DNA of 64,000 nucleotides from Rubinisphaera italica (lineage in GTDB: Bacteria; Planctomycetota; Planctomycetia; Planctomycetales; Planctomycetaceae): NCBI RefSeq assembly GCF_007859715.1, contig NZ_SJPG01000001.1, positions 434,001 to 498,000 on the forward strand, read 5' to 3'. The translations under genes and the position numbers were made by a program. Positions 1 to 8,256 of the stretch are shown here, piece by piece (the first letter of the stretch is position 1; each line of letters begins with the position of its first letter). The notes under the pieces are model-generated. The model searched no databases, was not told the DNA's origin, and saw only the letters and a list, made by a program, of their open reading frames with translations.

Positions 1-801
1 CCTCTCTGTTATAACTATAACGATCCCGTCCTGGATGAAGTGAAATCAGTCGTTGACGGTGTTGGTGGCTCATTGAATTGTTTTGATCCGGATCCAAATT
101 TTCCCTCGTCAGATTACGATTTTCAGAGAAGCCGGATGCGGGGCTGGATCCATTCATTGCCAAAACCTGTTGGATTGATCGCCTGGTCGACTAACGTGGC
201 CCGGGAAATAATGTTGACGAGCCTCAATGAGCAATTCGATATTCCTAACGATGTTGCAATCTTGGCGATTGAACACGAGCCCACGCTCTCTTCGCTGTGC
301 CCCTTCCCGATTTCTTATGTTCAGCAATCAACTGAAACCGTTGGGTTTGAAGCGGCCAAAGAACTGCAACGATTGATGAATGGCGGAACGCCTCGAGAAT
401 CCCCAATTTTAATTCAGCCTGAAGGAATTGTTGAGAAAACTTCGACTGATACGATATTTACACAAGACGATATTGTTCAGGAAGCGGTTGCCTTTATCCG
501 ACGGAACTCGGCCAGTGGAATCAGTGTGGATGAACTGACTCGAGCACTCAATGTTTCACGACGTTCTCTTGAGGAGCGTTTCCGACGTTCACTGAATCGT
601 ACTCCCGCTGATGAAATTCGCACGGCTCGACTGGAAGTCATTAAATCCTATTTAAAACGGACCACACTTTCTTTATCAGAGATCAGTGATCGAACCGGAT
701 TCAGCTGTCAGAATGCGATGCTCCGATTCTTCAAACGGCTTACCAGCCAGACGCCTGGTCAATTCCGTCGTAACTACTCCTACAGCACTACGACCGAATA
801 A
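1..801 (+). CDS. XylR-like AraC-family transcriptional regulator (5' partial)
   Basis: The frame is open to the first base of the window, so the gene starts outside it; an internal GTG at 40 is not the true start. The visible part (about 266 residues) has the end of a periplasmic-binding-protein-like sensor domain (VAILAIEHEPTLSSLCPFPI, followed by a segment typical of LacI/XylR proteins) and a C-terminal double helix-turn-helix of the AraC type (about the last 100 residues: SVDELTRALNVSRRSLEERF and LSLSEISDRTGFSCQNAMLRFF). Planctomycetes carry many such XylR-like sugar regulators. Likely a cytoplasmic DNA-binding regulator that responds to a sugar; the ligand cannot be told. Confidence 0.85.
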   Translation, partial: PLCYNYNDPVLDEVKSVVDGVGGSLNCFDPDPNFPSSDYDFQRSRMRGWIHSLPKPVGLIAWSTNVAREIMLTSLNEQFDIPNDVAILAIEHEPTLSSLCPFPISYVQQSTETVGFEAAKELQRLMNGGTPRESPILIQPEGIVEKTSTDTIFTQDDIVQEAVAFIRRNSASGISVDELTRALNVSRRSLEERFRRSLNRTPADEIRTARLEVIKSYLKRTTLSLSEISDRTGFSCQNAMLRFFKRLTSQTPGQFRRNYSYSTTTE

Positions 802-916
802 ATCACTCCTTATTGATAGGTGAGTCTTCTGATCGCTCCAGTGAGAAATCTCATCTGCGAGAAAACCTCCCTACTTGACACTCCCCACATTCCCTGTTTC
901 ACACATTCCTGCCATC

Positions 917-930
917 GCCCGATATCGGGC
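917..930. promoter_or_regulatory. Perfect 14-bp palindrome upstream of the DUF1559 gene
   Basis: gcccgatatcgggc is a perfect palindrome in the 285-bp gap between the XylR-like gene and the DUF1559 gene. It could be an operator or the stem of a small hairpin. No T-run follows on either strand, so it is not a good intrinsic terminator. The function is not known. Confidence 0.25.
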
Positions 931-1086
931 AGAACTTATGACTGCAAAAAACGTTAATCACTTTGCGCAAACGACGCTCGTACTCACTTGAAGAGCGTTT
1001 ATAACTAATTATCTTAAAGCAGCCAACATGAAGAAAATATTCTCATGCGGCTTGCAATCGTTTTCAATACCATTATGAGGGTCATC

Positions 1087-2070
1087 ATGAAAGATTCTAA
1101 ATTGTCGGTTTCGGTACAGAATCGAAAAGCATTCACGCTCATCGAATTATTAGTTGTTATCGCTATTATTGCCATACTGGTAGCATTACTACTGCCAGCT
1201 GTTCAGCAGGCTCGGGAAGCAGCACGTCGTTCTTCCTGTAAAAACAATTTGAAACAAATCGGTTTGGCACTTCACAATTATCACGATGCCCATTCCTGTT
1301 TTCCTTCTGGCTTTTATCGTCGTGATTACAGCGTTTCGTCGACATTTGCAGGGCCGGGTTGGGGTTGGGGCACAATGATTCTGCCACAACTCGAACAGAC
1401 GGCTCTATGGGACGCACTGTCACCCAACGCAACCATTCTCTCACGATCGGCTACGATGGTTCCGTTAACTCAAACACCTATTGAAACATTCCGCTGTCCA
1501 AGTTGTCCTGGTGGTAACCTGAATGAAAGGTTGATTGATGATCCAACAGATGAACCTCATGCCATTTCCACATACAAAGGGGTATTTGGTGATTTGAATA
1601 CACAATACAATTATTCAGGTGATGATTGTGCCTACTACTCGGGGAGTTGCATCAGCGGCGGTAATGGAGTTTTCAGCTCAAACAGTTCAGAGAAATTCCG
1701 TGATATTACTGATGGCACCTCAAATACTCTTATGATCGGTGAAGTTGCCTATGGGATTAACGGAGTGCGTAATTCCTCGGGAACATTGATTGATTATCGT
1801 GGTTCAGTCTGGGCTGGAGTTGATGCTGATGGGGCCCGCAGTAACGTCGCTACCCATCAGACCTTACGAGGACTCAACGGGAGTGGAAACCCGGAATCAC
1901 TCTACTCCATTAACGGAACCAATAGTAATTCTTTCAGCTCACATCACAAGGGGGGAGTTCAGTTTGTCTTGACTGATGGCAGCGTGAGATTCCTTTCAGA
2001 AAATCTGGACTCACAAACCACGAACTGGTTGGCAGCCCGCGATGACGGTGAGGTCCTGGGTGAGTTTTAA
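1087..2070 (+). CDS. DUF1559 domain-containing prepilin-like protein
   Basis: The N terminus carries a type IV prepilin/pseudopilin signature ([19 protein letters not shown]) followed by the planctomycete motif [20 protein letters not shown], and the C terminus has the DUF1559 ending [20 protein letters not shown]. The family is greatly expanded in Planctomycetes, is probably cleaved by a prepilin peptidase and anchored in a membrane or surface structure; its exact role is unknown. I chose the ATG at 1087 because it gives the usual short leader before FTLIELL; an in-frame upstream start at 1045 would add 14 residues. The lipoprotein gene that follows is its usual companion. Confidence 0.9.
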   Translation: MKDSKLSVSVQNRKAFTLIELLVVIAIIAILVALLLPAVQQAREAARRSSCKNNLKQIGLALHNYHDAHSCFPSGFYRRDYSVSSTFAGPGWGWGTMILPQLEQTALWDALSPNATILSRSATMVPLTQTPIETFRCPSCPGGNLNERLIDDPTDEPHAISTYKGVFGDLNTQYNYSGDDCAYYSGSCISGGNGVFSSNSSEKFRDITDGTSNTLMIGEVAYGINGVRNSSGTLIDYRGSVWAGVDADGARSNVATHQTLRGLNGSGNPESLYSINGTNSNSFSSHHKGGVQFVLTDGSVRFLSENLDSQTTNWLAARDDGEVLGEF

Positions 2071-2143
2071 GTTGATTTGAATAAACCTTCTTCTCATTCC
2101 TACTTCATTCTTCTATCGTGGCAATTGAATCGGATCACTGTTT

Positions 2144-2602
2144 ATGAATTTAAAGCTTGACTTACCTAAACTCTTTTTCCTGATGGCTGCCATGTGTTTC
2201 CAGATCGGATGTTCTGGATCTGGGCAGCCAGATTACGAGATGAAATCTGTCAGTGGGACTATTACCTTTGAGGGGCAACCGGTCGAGAATGCCAGTGTTG
2301 TCTTTGATGCTCCGAGCGGTGCACGCGCTTTTGGTCTGACGGATTCTATGGGCCAGTTTCAATTGGAAACTCATCGCTACGGTAAGGGAGCACCTGCCGG
2401 GGAATATCTGGTTAAGGTCCTTAGTAAAGAAGGCACAAAAGTCAAAGACTCATCTCAGCCTCTGGAAATTTCCATGCTGTATCAGGAAAATGGAGTGGCG
2501 AAAGTAGTCGTCACAGATGAGAGTGAATCTCGATTCACATTCGATCTGAAAAAGAGTCCTGATGAGGACGATGTGATTTCATCAATGAGTGGCGAGGGAT
2601 AA
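2144..2602 (+). CDS. Small lipoprotein with carboxypeptidase-regulatory-like fold
   Basis: A 152-residue protein with a hydrophobic signal (LFFLMAAMCFQIGC) ending in a lipobox-like CSGSG, so it is probably lipid-anchored. The body (SVSGTITFEGQPVENASVVF ... GAPAGEYLVKVL) resembles the transthyretin/carboxypeptidase-regulatory-like beta-sandwich found downstream of many planctomycete DUF1559 genes. It lies 73 bp after the DUF1559 stop and is followed by a strong terminator, which makes a two-gene transcription unit likely. The biochemical role is unknown; an accessory to the DUF1559 surface structure is an inference. Confidence 0.75.
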   Translation: MNLKLDLPKLFFLMAAMCFQIGCSGSGQPDYEMKSVSGTITFEGQPVENASVVFDAPSGARAFGLTDSMGQFQLETHRYGKGAPAGEYLVKVLSKEGTKVKDSSQPLEISMLYQENGVAKVVVTDESESRFTFDLKKSPDEDDVISSMSGEG

Positions 2603-2638
2603 TCTGGAAACGGAAATTCGACTCTCACAATGATTCGA

Positions 2639-2678
2639 AACGCTCTCGATTGAATTCAACCGAGAGCGTTTTCTTTTA
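2639..2678 (+). terminator. Intrinsic terminator after the DUF1559-lipoprotein pair
   Basis: A perfect 10-bp stem (aacgctctcg / cgagagcgtt) with a 12-nt loop is followed directly by ttcttttagt. It lies about 35 bp after the lipoprotein stop codon. Confidence 0.85.
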
Positions 2679-2832
2679 GTGATGCGAGATCAGTGAGAAC
2701 GATCTGTGTATCATGATGAGTTTAATTCCAATTTGAATTCGAGAAAAACTTGCTCTTGTCGATAGTTATCTCTTTATCTCAGTTGTACCTCAGTCAAAAT
2801 CATTAAATCGAATCATTGTAAATAGCCTGGAT

Positions 2833-5364
2833 GTGAATGTGTTTAATCGATTAATGCTCTCGCTTTGTTTAACCGTCTCATTGGTATCGAGCCTTGTGCT
2901 GTCTGCAAACCGAATTTATGCACAGGAACCGGTTCAATCTGATGGGGTAAGAAGTCCCGAAGACTATTTGCGACGTCCAGTCGGAACGGATTTTAAACTC
3001 GCGGATTGGCCCACGGTCAGCGACTACTATCGTCAACTTGCCGATCAGAGTGAAAATGTTTTATTGAGAGAAGTCGGGAAGACGACGGAAGGGCGCGAGT
3101 TTTTAATAGCCGTTATTTCCAGTAAAACCAATCTGGAGAATCTTGATGAAATTAAGAAGCAAACCAGCATAGTTACAGATCCCCGAAACCGATCAGATGA
3201 GGAGAAGCAATGGGCTATTAATGAAGGGAAAGTCGTTCTTTTCGTGACACCAACCATGCATGCGACGGAAGCAGCCGCCACGGAGATGGGGATGCAGTTC
3301 GCCTGGCAGCTGGCCACCTCACAAGAAGAACCGTTCCGTTCCGCTCGCGAGAATATCGTCGTCGTGATTACGCCGTCATTGAATCCAGATGGCGTTGATC
3401 ATGTTGTGCAATGGTATCGCGAACACGTTTTCACTCCCTTTGAGGGAACGTCGATGACCAAACTCTATCAATACTACACGGGGCACGACAATAACCGGGA
3501 CTGGTTTATGCTCACCCAGGCAGAAACCCGACATTTAACCGGGCTCATGTATCAGGAGTGGTTCCCTCAAATTCTGTGGGATGTTCATCAACAGGGGAAT
3601 TCGCGAGAACGTTTTTTTGTGCCTCCTTATCGAGACCCGTTAAATCCGAACCTCGACCCAGGTATCGTCGCCGGCATCAATGTGCTGGGAACTCGAGCGG
3701 TAATGGATATGCAACGGGAAGGGTTAAATGGAATCGCTACCGGAGTTTCTTATGACAACTGGTGGAACGGTGGAAACCGAAGTGTGCCCGCGCGTCACAA
3801 CACAATCGGAATTCTGACCGAAGCGGCTTCGGTTAAGATTGCCTCTCCAGTCTTTCAGGAAGAAACCGTGTTGGGAGATCCCCTGGGGCAAAAGAAATAT
3901 CAGCCATCCAACAGTTTTATTCAGCCGTGGCCGGGCGGATGGTGGCGATTGAATGATATTGTTAAGTACGAACTTTCGTTCGGCCGTTCACTCCTGGCGA
4001 GCATCAATCGAGAACCGGAGTTCTGGTTGAGAAATGCCATGGAGGCAGCCGAGCGAAGTATTGCCTCTGGAAAAGCCGGCGGCCCTCGAGCCTGGCTGAT
4101 AACAATTGAAAATCGTGACCTGCATGCCGTCCGACGTCTTGCCGATATCCTGATGGCTTCTGGTGTCGAAGTGAGCAAAGCCGATGCGGAGTTTGTGGCT
4201 GATGGGCGAACTTACCCTCCTGGCACACTCATCATCTGGCGCGATCAACCATACGGCAATTACGTTAAAGATCTATTTGAACTCCAGAAATTCCCCGAGG
4301 GAAGGGCTCCCTATGATGTTTCAGGCTGGACGATTCCATTACTGATGGGAGTCCATCGCGTTACTGTCAACCATGACTTTCAGGCAAACGTGTCGCTGCT
4401 CCCAAATTCAGGAGCGTCGACAACAGAGTTTCCAGGTGACAAACGTCTGGCCGATCCCTCTGCCAGCAACGCCCTTTCCTCTCTCGATAGTAGTAGCTGG
4501 ACTAAACTGGTCAACAGTTTGCAAGCTGGAACTGAACATCGATTCGTTGTGAAAGGAGCAAACGCCGGACTTATTCTTCCGGGAGCAAAACCTGAAGAAG
4601 ACACACTTCCCATTCGCAGCGTTCCCCGAATTGGTGTGTATGCCCCTTGGACAGGAAGTATGGATGAGGGCTGGCTGCGGTGGGTGCTCGATGAATTTGA
4701 GATTCCCTTCCAGACACTTCGCAATGAAACCATTCGAGCCGGGAGATTAGAGGATCTCGTGGATGTCATCATCATCCCTGATGTCACCAAAGTTCAATTA
4801 AATCATGGCCGCAAACCGGAACCTTCTCCACCTCAGTTTAGCGAGGGACTGGAACCAGAGGGAGCAATTGCCCTTGAACGTTTCGTTCGGCAAGGGGGAC
4901 GAGTTATCGCCTTTGATGATGCGAGCAACTGGATGATTGACCTCCTGCAACTTCCACTCGTAGATGTCACCGAAGAAAAATCAGCCAAGGAATTTTCGTG
5001 TCCGGGAAGTGTTCTGCGTAGTGTCTTTGAGGAGCATCCCTTCACGGCTGGCCTACCTCCAGATATTGCAGTTTACTTTGCGAAGTCGACAGCATGGCGA
5101 GTGAAAAACAAAGAGGAACTTAAAGATGTAGAACTCAAACCCGAGACCGTTACGACTTTGCTGAAGTATGCTCCCACGCGCGTGCTGTACTCGGGGTACA
5201 TCGCGAAAGAAGAAATCATTCACGATCAAATGGCTTGGGCCGTCTGTCCCTATGGCGAAGGAGATGTGCACCTGTTTGGCTTTCGCCCCCATTATCGAGC
5301 CTGGTCGCAAGCGACTTTCTCACTACTATTCCGCTCAATATTTTTTACAGCTGATAAAAAATAA
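2833..5364 (+). CDS. Secreted M14-family zinc carboxypeptidase
   Basis: An 843-residue protein with an N-terminal signal peptide (cleavage near residue 30, after IYA). The M14 zinc site is visible: HATE (H143, E146) and the third ligand in WDVHQQG (H252). NNRD near 220-223 fits the substrate-binding Asn/Arg and ILTEAAS (E330) the catalytic Glu. The C-terminal half is a long extension with a possible glutamine-amidotransferase-like fold (GGRVIAFDDASNW). Members hydrolyse peptides at the C terminus; here probably outside the cytoplasm. The start is GTG at 2833; GTG 2839 or ATG 2854 are alternatives. It stands alone. Confidence 0.85.
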   Translation: MNVFNRLMLSLCLTVSLVSSLVLSANRIYAQEPVQSDGVRSPEDYLRRPVGTDFKLADWPTVSDYYRQLADQSENVLLREVGKTTEGREFLIAVISSKTNLENLDEIKKQTSIVTDPRNRSDEEKQWAINEGKVVLFVTPTMHATEAAATEMGMQFAWQLATSQEEPFRSARENIVVVITPSLNPDGVDHVVQWYREHVFTPFEGTSMTKLYQYYTGHDNNRDWFMLTQAETRHLTGLMYQEWFPQILWDVHQQGNSRERFFVPPYRDPLNPNLDPGIVAGINVLGTRAVMDMQREGLNGIATGVSYDNWWNGGNRSVPARHNTIGILTEAASVKIASPVFQEETVLGDPLGQKKYQPSNSFIQPWPGGWWRLNDIVKYELSFGRSLLASINREPEFWLRNAMEAAERSIASGKAGGPRAWLITIENRDLHAVRRLADILMASGVEVSKADAEFVADGRTYPPGTLIIWRDQPYGNYVKDLFELQKFPEGRAPYDVSGWTIPLLMGVHRVTVNHDFQANVSLLPNSGASTTEFPGDKRLADPSASNALSSLDSSSWTKLVNSLQAGTEHRFVVKGANAGLILPGAKPEEDTLPIRSVPRIGVYAPWTGSMDEGWLRWVLDEFEIPFQTLRNETIRAGRLEDLVDVIIIPDVTKVQLNHGRKPEPSPPQFSEGLEPEGAIALERFVRQGGRVIAFDDASNWMIDLLQLPLVDVTEEKSAKEFSCPGSVLRSVFEEHPFTAGLPPDIAVYFAKSTAWRVKNKEELKDVELKPETVTTLLKYAPTRVLYSGYIAKEEIIHDQMAWAVCPYGEGDVHLFGFRPHYRAWSQATFSLLFRSIFFTADKK

Positions 5365-5755
5365 ATCTGCCATGTCTATTGATAATGTTGATACTTTTGG
5401 ACGATGGCAAGTAATCGCGTACCAAAACCAGATCGGATCTAGAACCCATGATCGGGTACAATATTGGTCCAGATCCAGCGCCATAAATATGGACAACTTA
5501 AACCAGTCATCGACTCTTGGAAGACTGATTACGTTATTCGCTTGAGCGTAGTCAGATTCTCATGCCGTATTTGAGCATATTTGTTGAGATGAAGTATCGA
5601 GAGTAAGAAGTTCGGTCCCATTTGGATCACTGCTGAAATTAAGGTCGATATTGTTGTGTCCTGCTTCAATCTCCTAGATAAAATAATGCTTCCCACTGTA
5701 ATGCTGAGGAACTATAGAAGTCCATTCTTCAGGTGGGATCTCCGTACTCACTTCC
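5365..5755. other. Intergenic region without a recognisable gene
   Basis: About 390 bp between the carboxypeptidase and the IS30 element. No coding frame, tRNA or convincing terminator was seen. It could include the left flank of the integrative element whose other end is at tRNA-Ser(GCT), but no copy of the tRNA 3' end was found here. Confidence 0.5.
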
Positions 5756-6857
5756 AGGTGGATTCAATTTTGAAATGCACGGGTTTTGGGTTCGAACAGT
5801 TCGTGTGGTGATTTGAATTGGTACTTTTTGCGAGGCCGGTTGTTCAACTCCATCACAGCCGCTTGAATATCCTCGGCTTTCAGTTTACGGAAATCGCTCC
5901 CCTTCAGGAAGTATTGCCGCAGAAGCCCGTTGGTGTTCTCATTCTGGCCGCGTTGCCACGGCTGGCGAGCCGGAGCAAAATAGATCGCACAATGCAGGGC
6001 TTGCTCCAACTCTCGATGACCCGAAAACTCACTCCCGTTGTCCGTCGTCAAAGTTCGAATCAATGACGATGGCAACCCCTCAAACGCAAACACCGAAGCC
6101 GCGTTCAACGTCGATGCTTTCTTGTCCGGCAGATAGCTCGCCACAAGATAGCCGGTCTTGCGTTCGACATGCGTGACAATGTAGCCGGTCCCCTTTTGAC
6201 CCTCGATGGTATCCGATTCCCAGTGCCCGATCCGCGAACGATTGCGTGCAGAAACCGGTCGCTGATCCATTGGCTTTTTGGTCGGGTCGCATCGTCTGGA
6301 GATCCCTGTGCCGTAGCGTTTGCGGCGTTTCTTTCTCGATTGACGCAGCTGCCTGTAGATGTTGCCGCCCTGCTTTTTGTTTGCTTTGATCCAGGCGTAA
6401 ATCGTCTCAATGGATATTCGCATTCTGGCCTCCCGAGGATGCAGTCGCAAGAGTTGACCTGCAATCTGTTCCGGCGACCACTTGAGAGACAACTTATCGA
6501 GCAGGAATTCTTTGAGCGGAGCGTGGTTGAGTTTCCAGGGGAGTTTGCAGAGTTGTCGACGCCGTCGCGCTTTGCGGTCGGCTTTCCCGGCGAAATACTT
6601 CCCGGTCGCATCCGAATTCCGCCGCAGTTCTCGGGAGATCGTGCTGGGGTCTCGGGATAACTCGCGCGCAATTTCTATTCGAGAGTGTCCCAGGGCGTGC
6701 ATGTGCGCTATGGAATCACGTTCCTCAGCAGTAAGATGCGTGTGTGACATTCGTGATTTCTTCTTAGTAGGATTGATGGTCGTTTGGTCAAAACAAACCA
6801 TCTCACGAATGTCACTCTTTTTCCATCAACCCGTGCATTTCAAAATTGAATCCACCT
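5756..6857 (-). mobile_element. IS30-family insertion sequence, intact
   Basis: The element is bounded by perfect inverted repeats: 29 bp at 5757-5785 and 6828-6856, 30 bp if the next matching base on each side is included (ends aggtgg ... ccacct). It encodes one IS30 transposase on the minus strand. No clear 2-3 bp target duplication is visible (flanks tcc and ttc). The inverted repeat includes the 3' end of the transposase gene. Its right end lies 12 bp from the stop codon of the next gene, so it landed at the edge of the neighbouring integrative element. Confidence 0.9.
5764..6750 (-). CDS. IS30-family transposase
   Basis: About 328 residues from the ATG at 6750 (MSHTHLTAEERDSIAHMHAL); an upstream in-frame start at 6801 would add 17 residues. 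The N terminus has an HTH typical of IS30 (SRIEIARELSRDPSTISREL). The DDE catalytic acidic residues are in GHWESDTIEG, TTDNGSEFSGH and RGQNENTNGLLRQY, and all three are intact. It cuts and joins the ends of its own element. The last 13 codons form part of the terminal inverted repeat. No frameshift is seen, so the element could still be active. Confidence 0.93.
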   Translation of the reverse strand: MSHTHLTAEERDSIAHMHALGHSRIEIARELSRDPSTISRELRRNSDATGKYFAGKADRKARRRRQLCKLPWKLNHAPLKEFLLDKLSLKWSPEQIAGQLLRLHPREARMRISIETIYAWIKANKKQGGNIYRQLRQSRKKRRKRYGTGISRRCDPTKKPMDQRPVSARNRSRIGHWESDTIEGQKGTGYIVTHVERKTGYLVASYLPDKKASTLNAASVFAFEGLPSSLIRTLTTDNGSEFSGHRELEQALHCAIYFAPARQPWQRGQNENTNGLLRQYFLKGSDFRKLKAEDIQAAVMELNNRPRKKYQFKSPHELFEPKTRAFQN

Positions 6858-6868
6858 TTCTTTTATAT

Positions 6869-7249
6869 TCATCTCATCATTGTAAACGCTGATAACGCAA
6901 CATTACCTTTGGTATTAGGTGCATAAATTAGTTGATATTTTTTACCAACGAACTCGGACGGATCAATTTCGCATAAATCAGTTGAATTTGCCGCCCGACC
7001 ACTTAATCCTAATAAGAATCTACCGTATTTATTTGCCGATCTGGGAGCCATTTTTGGCTTATCAGCAAAGGCGGCATACTTGATTCCCTCTTCGCCTTCG
7101 AAGTCGAACCTTCGATAAATGGTCTGTTTATCGCTTTTTTCGTTTATCAGCCAATCAGTCATGCCAATAAATTTCGCTTCGTAAGCTCCCGCTTCAATCG
7201 TCATCACGTCACTGTTAACGACGATTTTTTCACTAACGTACTCGCTCAT
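6869..7249 (-). CDS. Conserved hypothetical protein of a mobile element
   Basis: A 126-residue soluble acidic-to-neutral protein (starts MSEYVSEKIVVNSDVMTIEA, ends LSAFTMMR). I do not recognise a named domain. Features such as GAYEAKFIGM and GKKYQLIYAPNTKG resemble small phage or plasmid proteins of replication modules, but this is a weak impression. It is on the same strand as the downstream-lying HTH and integrase genes and its stop is only 12 bp from the IS30 end. The high A+T content matches the rest of the element. Confidence 0.6.
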   Translation of the reverse strand: MSEYVSEKIVVNSDVMTIEAGAYEAKFIGMTDWLINEKSDKQTIYRRFDFEGEEGIKYAAFADKPKMAPRSANKYGRFLLGLSGRAANSTDLCEIDPSEFVGKKYQLIYAPNTKGNVALSAFTMMR

Positions 7250-7334
7250 AATTTAATATACTTTACTTTTTAATGTGTATTTTCTCCTTCCGCTTTTTCG
7301 TTGACAATTTCTACTTCGAAATTTCAACAATTAG

Positions 7335-7430
7335 TTTTTTCAAGTTGTTCAAGTTTATAAGTTTACAAGTTGGTCAGGTTATCAAGTTAATAAATCAGTT
7401 TTTTCAAGTTGTTCAAGTTCTTCAGTTTTT
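7335..7430. repeat. Low-complexity array of 9-bp caagttgtt-like units
   Basis: Variants of ttcaagttg / ttcaagttt / ataagttta follow each other with a period near 9 bp, with two identical ttttttcaagttgttcaagtt blocks about 60 bp apart. The sequence lies between two genes of the integrative element and shows no convincing coding potential on either strand. Such iterated short units near an HTH gene can be regulatory or replication iterons; this is inference. Confidence 0.5.
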
Positions 7431-7536
7431 TGACCCATCCACTATTTTTTGGTACTAGAAATTAATTACCAGTGGGGGATCGTTAGTGCAATCTCTTTCG
7501 AGCATTATTTCAGGTAGGGTTACCTTTCCTTTCCTC

Positions 7537-7698
7537 TTACCCGACTTTGTTGTTTGCTAGAAATTTCTCGTAATCCTCTTTTGTTACTCGATAGGTCTTT
7601 CCAACCTTATAAGCGGTAATTTCTCCAGTCTCGATCAATCTTCGTACCGTTGTAGGATTGATCTCTAGACTTTTTGCGATCTCTGATACAGTTAGCAT
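7537..7698 (-). CDS. Excisionase-like HTH_17 DNA-binding protein (53 aa)
   Basis: A short gene. It reads MLTVSEIAKSLEINPTTVRR and continues through LIETGEITAYKVGKTYRVTK to AYKVGKTYRVTKEDYEKFLA and the stop. This is the winged-helix/MerR-like pattern of HTH_17 excisionase-family proteins: a helix-turn-helix (SEIAKSLEINPTTVRRLI) followed by the A.K.GK.YR wing. A clear ribosome site (aaggaga, 6 nt before ATG) supports the start. It lies upstream of the integrase gene's terminator on the same strand. The likely role is control of excision or of the element's transcription. Confidence 0.8.
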   Translation of the reverse strand: MLTVSEIAKSLEINPTTVRRLIETGEITAYKVGKTYRVTKEDYEKFLANNKVG

Positions 7699-8173
7699 AA
7701 TATTCTCCTTTTTCATTGTTTGCTACTGATTTGTTAATTTTACTACTATTAGATAGTGTCGCAAATACGAATATTCAAAAAATTCTAGAAATAATTCTAA
7801 ATTATACATCTGAACATTTCTTGTTGTATATCAGAATAACGAATAAATAATGCCCGTATTTACTAGGTTTTTCTCTAGGGTATTCTCCACGGTCTTTACC
7901 CATACGTTTACCACGGAAAAAAGCCCCGAAAAATATACACGTGACTGATTTGATCGTCGGATCGGTCATTCTCTAGAATTTTGCCCCCCTACGGTCACGA
8001 TCAGAGATAAAACGGATAAAACGAATAAAACGCATGACGAATTCTAGAAGCGGTTTCAACGATCAGAGATTGAACGGATAAAACGGATAAAACGATTGAA
8101 CGAAACAACGATTCGTTCCGAATGATCGAACAGAGATAAAACGAATAGAACGGATAAAACGATAGTACGAACA
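7699..8173. other. A+T-rich intergenic region of the integrative element
   Basis: About 475 bp between the HTH gene and the integrase terminator. The left part is A+T-rich with the HTH promoter probably near 7740-7800. The right part holds the gataaaacg repeat array listed separately. No coding frame is supported. Confidence 0.5.
8004..8164 (+). repeat. Array of gataaaacg 9-mers downstream of the integrase
   Basis: Three clusters, each beginning cagagat(a/t), contain tandem gataaaacg or gaataaaacg units: near 8005-8032, 8065-8101 and 8132-8164. The same 9-mer occurs on the opposite strand inside the integrase coding region. The units read on the plus strand here. Confidence 0.75.
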
Positions 8174-8208
8174 ACGAAAAAAGCCGACCCGTAAAACGGA
8201 ATCGGCTT
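8174..8208 (-). terminator. Intrinsic terminator of the integrase gene
   Basis: On the minus strand the stem aagccga / tcggctt (with an internal ccg...cgg extension around aaaa) is followed by TTTTTTCG. It lies about 50 bp after the integrase stop. Confidence 0.85.
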
Positions 8209-8256
8209 CTATTGGTTAATCAATTTTATTTTTGGGTATCTAATCAGTGATCCGAA

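Noticed and set aside
5365..5755. Search for a copy of the tRNA-Ser(GCT) 3' end as left border of the first element
   Set aside because: No stretch matching gaacgggattcgaacccgtg was found between 5.4 and 9.7 kb, so the left border is not defined.
6105..6671. 188-codon minus-strand frame inside the IS30 element
   Set aside because: It is another frame of the transposase gene, without the DDE motifs that are found in the chosen frame.
7273..7458. 61-codon plus-strand frame over the caagttgtt array
   Set aside because: Low-complexity Phe/Lys translation of a repeat array, no ribosome site, no motif.
8004..8164. CRISPR array
   Set aside because: The repeated unit is only 9 bp, with no spacers of constant length and no cas gene.
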